In this document: positions 61,753 through 64,000 of the stretch, one piece after another
Numbering within the stretch: the first letter of the stretch is position 1
Layout: each line of letters begins with the position of its first letter
Assembly: GCF_021432765.1 (NCBI RefSeq)
Contig: NZ_CP058908.1
Coordinates: 450,001-514,000, forward strand
DNA length: 64,000 bases
Source of the DNA: Pseudomonas phenolilytica
Lineage (GTDB): Bacteria > Pseudomonadota > Gammaproteobacteria > Pseudomonadales > Pseudomonadaceae
Reading direction: 5' to 3'
Notes under the pieces: model-generated
Told to the model about the DNA's origin: nothing
What the model saw: the letters and a program-made list of their open reading frames with translations, nothing else
Database searches by the model: none
Program-made: the position numbers and the translations under genes

Positions 61753-61871
61753 AGCGTCCGGCCGCAGGCAGCGCGGCCGCGACGAAGCCCCACCGAGCGC
61801 GCGGCCGTTCTTATCGTCGCCCCCATCGGGTAAACTGCCGCTCTTTTTTCAACGACAAAACGATCCGCCTG

Positions 61872-63770
61872 ATGCCCAAGACGTTCCATGAGATTCCTCG
61901 GGTGCGCCCTGCGACGCCCGTTCTTGACCGAGCGGCGACGCCCGAGCAGCTGCGCCGACTGGGCGAGGCGGAACTCGACGAGCTCGCCAACGAACTGCGC
62001 CAGGATCTGTTGTTCAGCGTCGGCCAGACAGGCGGCCACTTCGGCGCCGGCCTCGGCGTGATCGAGCTGACCATCGCGCTGCACTACGTCTTCGACACCC
62101 CTGACGACCGTCTGGTCTGGGATGTCGGCCATCAGGCCTACCCGCACAAGATCCTCACCGGGCGGCGCCAGCGTATGGGCACACTGCGCCAGAAGGACGG
62201 CCTGGCCGCCTTCCCGCGGCGCAGCGAGAGCGAATACGACACCTTCGGCGTCGGCCATTCCAGCACTTCGATCGGCGCCGCGCTGGGCATGGCGATCGCC
62301 GCCCGCCTCAAGGGTGAGAAGCGCAAGGCCATCGCGGTGATCGGCGACGGCGCGCTGACCGCCGGCATGGCCTTCGAGGCGCTCAACCACGCGCCGGAAG
62401 TCGGCGCCAACATGCTCGTCGTACTCAACGACAACGATATGTCGATCTCGCGCAACGTCGGCGGCATGTCCAACTACCTGGCCAAGATCCTCTCCAGTCG
62501 CACCTACGCGAGCATGCGCGAGGGCAGCAAGAAGGTGCTGTCGCGCCTGCCCGGCGCCTGGGAAATCGCCCGTCGCACCGAGGAGTACGCCAAGGGCATG
62601 CTGGTGCCCGGCACGCTGTTCGAGGAACTCGGCTGGAACTACATCGGCCCGATCGACGGCCACGACCTGCCGACGCTGATCGCCACCCTGCGCAACATGC
62701 GCGACCTCGATGGCCCACAGTTTCTCCACGTGGTCACCAAGAAAGGCAAGGGCTTCGCCCCGGCCGAGGCCGATCCGATCACCTGGCATGCGATCAGCAA
62801 GCTGGAGCCGGTCGGCGCGCCCGCCAAGCCGAAGCAACCTTCCGGGCCGAAGTACTCCAACGTGTTCGGCCAGTGGCTGTGCGACATGGCCGCCGCCGAC
62901 CCGCGCCTGACCGGCATCACCCCAGCGATGAAGGAAGGCTCCGATCTGGTGGCCTTCAGCGAACGCTACCCGGATCGCTACTTCGACGTCGCCATCGCCG
63001 AACAGCACGCCGTGACGCTCGCCGCCGGCATGGCCTGCGAGGGCATGAAGCCAGTGGTGGCGATCTATTCGACGTTCCTCCAGCGCGCCTATGACCAGCT
63101 GGTCCACGACGTCGCAGTGCAGAATCTCGACGTGCTGTTCGCCATCGACCGCGCCGGTCTGGTCGGCGAAGACGGGCCGACCCACGCCGGCAGCTTCGAT
63201 CTGTCCTACCTGCGCTGCATCCCCGGCATGCTGATCATGACGCCGAGCGACGAGAACGAGATGCGCCGCATGCTCACCACCGGCTATCTGTTCGAGGGCC
63301 CGGCAGCGGTGCGCTACCCGCGCGGCAGCGGGCCGAACGCGACCATCGAGCCGGGCCTGGCGCCGCTGGAAATCGGCAAGGGTGTGGTGCGCCGTCAAGG
63401 CGAACGCGTCGCTCTGCTGGTATTTGGCGTGCAGCTGCCCGAGGCGCTGCGGGTCGGTGGAACGCTGGACGCCACCGTGGTCGACATGCGCTTCGTCAAG
63501 CCGCTGGACGAAGCCCTGTTGCGCGAACTGGCAAGCAGCCACGAGCTGCTGGTGACGGTCGAGGAGAACAGCATCATGGGCGGCGCCGGCAGTGCGGTTG
63601 CCGAGTTCCTCGCGGCCGAGGCCATCGTCATGCCGCTGCTGCACCTCGGCCTGCCGGACAGCTACGTCGAACACGCCAAACCGAGCGAAATGCTCGCCGA
63701 ATGCGGCCTGGATGCCGTCGGCATCGAAGCGGCCGTGCGCAAGCGCCTGGCAGCTCTCGGCGAAGCCTGA
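61872..63770 (+). CDS. dxs: 1-deoxy-D-xylulose-5-phosphate synthase
   Basis: Dxs is the thiamine-diphosphate enzyme that opens the MEP isoprenoid pathway. The 632 residues contain the catalytic His region [29 protein letters not shown], the TPP motif [16 protein letters not shown] and the C-terminal domain with [15 protein letters not shown]. The gene ends in a REP cluster. The xseB-ispA-dxs group is a classic isoprenoid operon. Confidence 0.97.
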   Translation: MPKTFHEIPRVRPATPVLDRAATPEQLRRLGEAELDELANELRQDLLFSVGQTGGHFGAGLGVIELTIALHYVFDTPDDRLVWDVGHQAYPHKILTGRRQRMGTLRQKDGLAAFPRRSESEYDTFGVGHSSTSIGAALGMAIAARLKGEKRKAIAVIGDGALTAGMAFEALNHAPEVGANMLVVLNDNDMSISRNVGGMSNYLAKILSSRTYASMREGSKKVLSRLPGAWEIARRTEEYAKGMLVPGTLFEELGWNYIGPIDGHDLPTLIATLRNMRDLDGPQFLHVVTKKGKGFAPAEADPITWHAISKLEPVGAPAKPKQPSGPKYSNVFGQWLCDMAAADPRLTGITPAMKEGSDLVAFSERYPDRYFDVAIAEQHAVTLAAGMACEGMKPVVAIYSTFLQRAYDQLVHDVAVQNLDVLFAIDRAGLVGEDGPTHAGSFDLSYLRCIPGMLIMTPSDENEMRRMLTTGYLFEGPAAVRYPRGSGPNATIEPGLAPLEIGKGVVRRQGERVALLVFGVQLPEALRVGGTLDATVVDMRFVKPLDEALLRELASSHELLVTVEENSIMGGAGSAVAEFLAAEAIVMPLLHLGLPDSYVEHAKPSEMLAECGLDAVGIEAAVRKRLAALGEA

Positions 63771-63780
63771 CGGGCGTTGC

Positions 63781-63860
63781 GGTGGATGGAGAAAGCGCCA
63801 TCCACCCTACGATCTCCGCGCCAGCCATGTAGGGTGGAAAACCGCGCAGCGTTTTCCACC
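63781..63860. repeat. REP doublet downstream of dxs
   Basis: One palindrome at 63781-63810 has arms GGTGGATGG/CCATCCACC and ends CTAC. A second at 63829-63860 starts GTAG and has arms GGTGGAAAAC/GTTTTCCACC. The GTAG heads face each other. Two stem subtypes of the same family are paired here. Confidence 0.8.
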
Positions 63861-63911
63861 GCGGCACGGTTCACCTGATAGGCAAATCACGCACCTTCCT
63901 GCATTGCCCCA

Positions 63912-63940
63912 GTGGATGGATGAAGCGTCATCCACCCTAC
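63912..63940. repeat. Single REP element
   Basis: A palindrome with arms GTGGATG/CATCCAC ends CTAC. It belongs to the GGTGGATG subtype seen 130 bases upstream. It lies just outside the convergent partial gene that runs off the window. Confidence 0.75.
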
Positions 63941-63942
63941 AT

Positions 63943-64000
63943 TCAGCCACGCAGCAGTAACTCGCCCTCGACCGGCACATAACGCGTCGCCGCGCGGATC
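63943..64000 (-). CDS. C-terminal end of an unidentified minus-strand gene
   Basis: A short open stretch on the minus strand ends at TGA (63943-63945) with the residues IRAATRYVPVEGELLLRG. The codon use is normal and the stop lies right beside a REP element, as gene ends here often do. Only 18 codons are visible, so the product cannot be named. Confidence 0.4.
   Translation of the reverse strand, partial: IRAATRYVPVEGELLLRG

Overview
The window is GC-rich, densely packed chromosomal DNA from a gammaproteobacterium of the genus Pseudomonas sensu lato. It most resembles the stutzeri group (Stutzerimonas). The evidence is the protein content (PilS/PilR, a GcbA-like diguanylate cyclase, a CtpL-like chemoreceptor, a PP0621-family protein, DUF2333), the classic pseudomonad order amiB-mutL-miaA-hfq-hflX-hflK-hflC-hisZ-purA, and REP palindromes headed by GTAG. 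I see no prophage, insertion sequence, CRISPR array or plasmid function. Most of the window is core genome.

Layout. 1-8.7 kb: clpB (cut by the window edge, with a sigma-32-type promoter), pgeF, rluD, then divergently bamD, a small PP0621-family protein and the pilS-pilR pair that controls type IV pilin. 8.7-13.7 kb: a DUF2333 membrane protein, a GcbA-like REC-REC-GGDEF protein and a CtpL-like chemoreceptor with a candidate Pho box. 13.8-26.2 kb (minus strand): a YgiQ radical-SAM protein, alr, dnaB, rplI, a DUF2232 protein, rpsR, rpsF, an orphan hybrid histidine kinase, rlmB and rnr. 26.4-26.7 kb: two identical tRNA-Leu(CAG) genes with a promoter and a terminator. 26.9-39.8 kb (minus): purA, hisZ, hflC, hflK, hflX, hfq, miaA, mutL, amiB, tsaE, nnr. 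39.9-45.3 kb: queG, a second-type FtsH protease, a small lipoprotein, ubiX and mpl. 45.5-51 kb: an aldehyde dehydrogenase, an ethanolamine permease and eutB-eutC, which form a compact non-microcompartment ethanolamine pathway with a sigma-54-type promoter. 51-54.7 kb: a PhoD phosphatase, then an ECF41 sigma-factor module (RidA-like protein, carboxymuconolactone-decarboxylase-type protein, sigJ). 54.7-64 kb: mtfA, ppa, a substrate-binding lipoprotein overlapping a PAS-GGDEF-EAL receptor, a TSUP permease, and xseB-ispA-dxs for isoprenoid precursor synthesis.

The most rewarding parts are these. (1) The ECF41 locus has two divergent promoters, both exact matches to TGTCACA-N16-CGTC. They implicate the sigma factor in its own expression and in that of a CMD-RidA operon. 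(2) A periplasmic binding lipoprotein is translationally coupled to a transmembrane c-di-GMP enzyme, which suggests a ligand-to-c-di-GMP sensor. (3) The ethanolamine operon keeps a sigma-54 promoter, but no activator gene sits beside it, and a REP doublet lies between eutB and eutC. (4) There is a lone, divergent FtsH paralogue. (5) Seven REP palindromes of one family occur at three sites.

All functional assignments rest on reading the translations and remembered family features. No database search was run.
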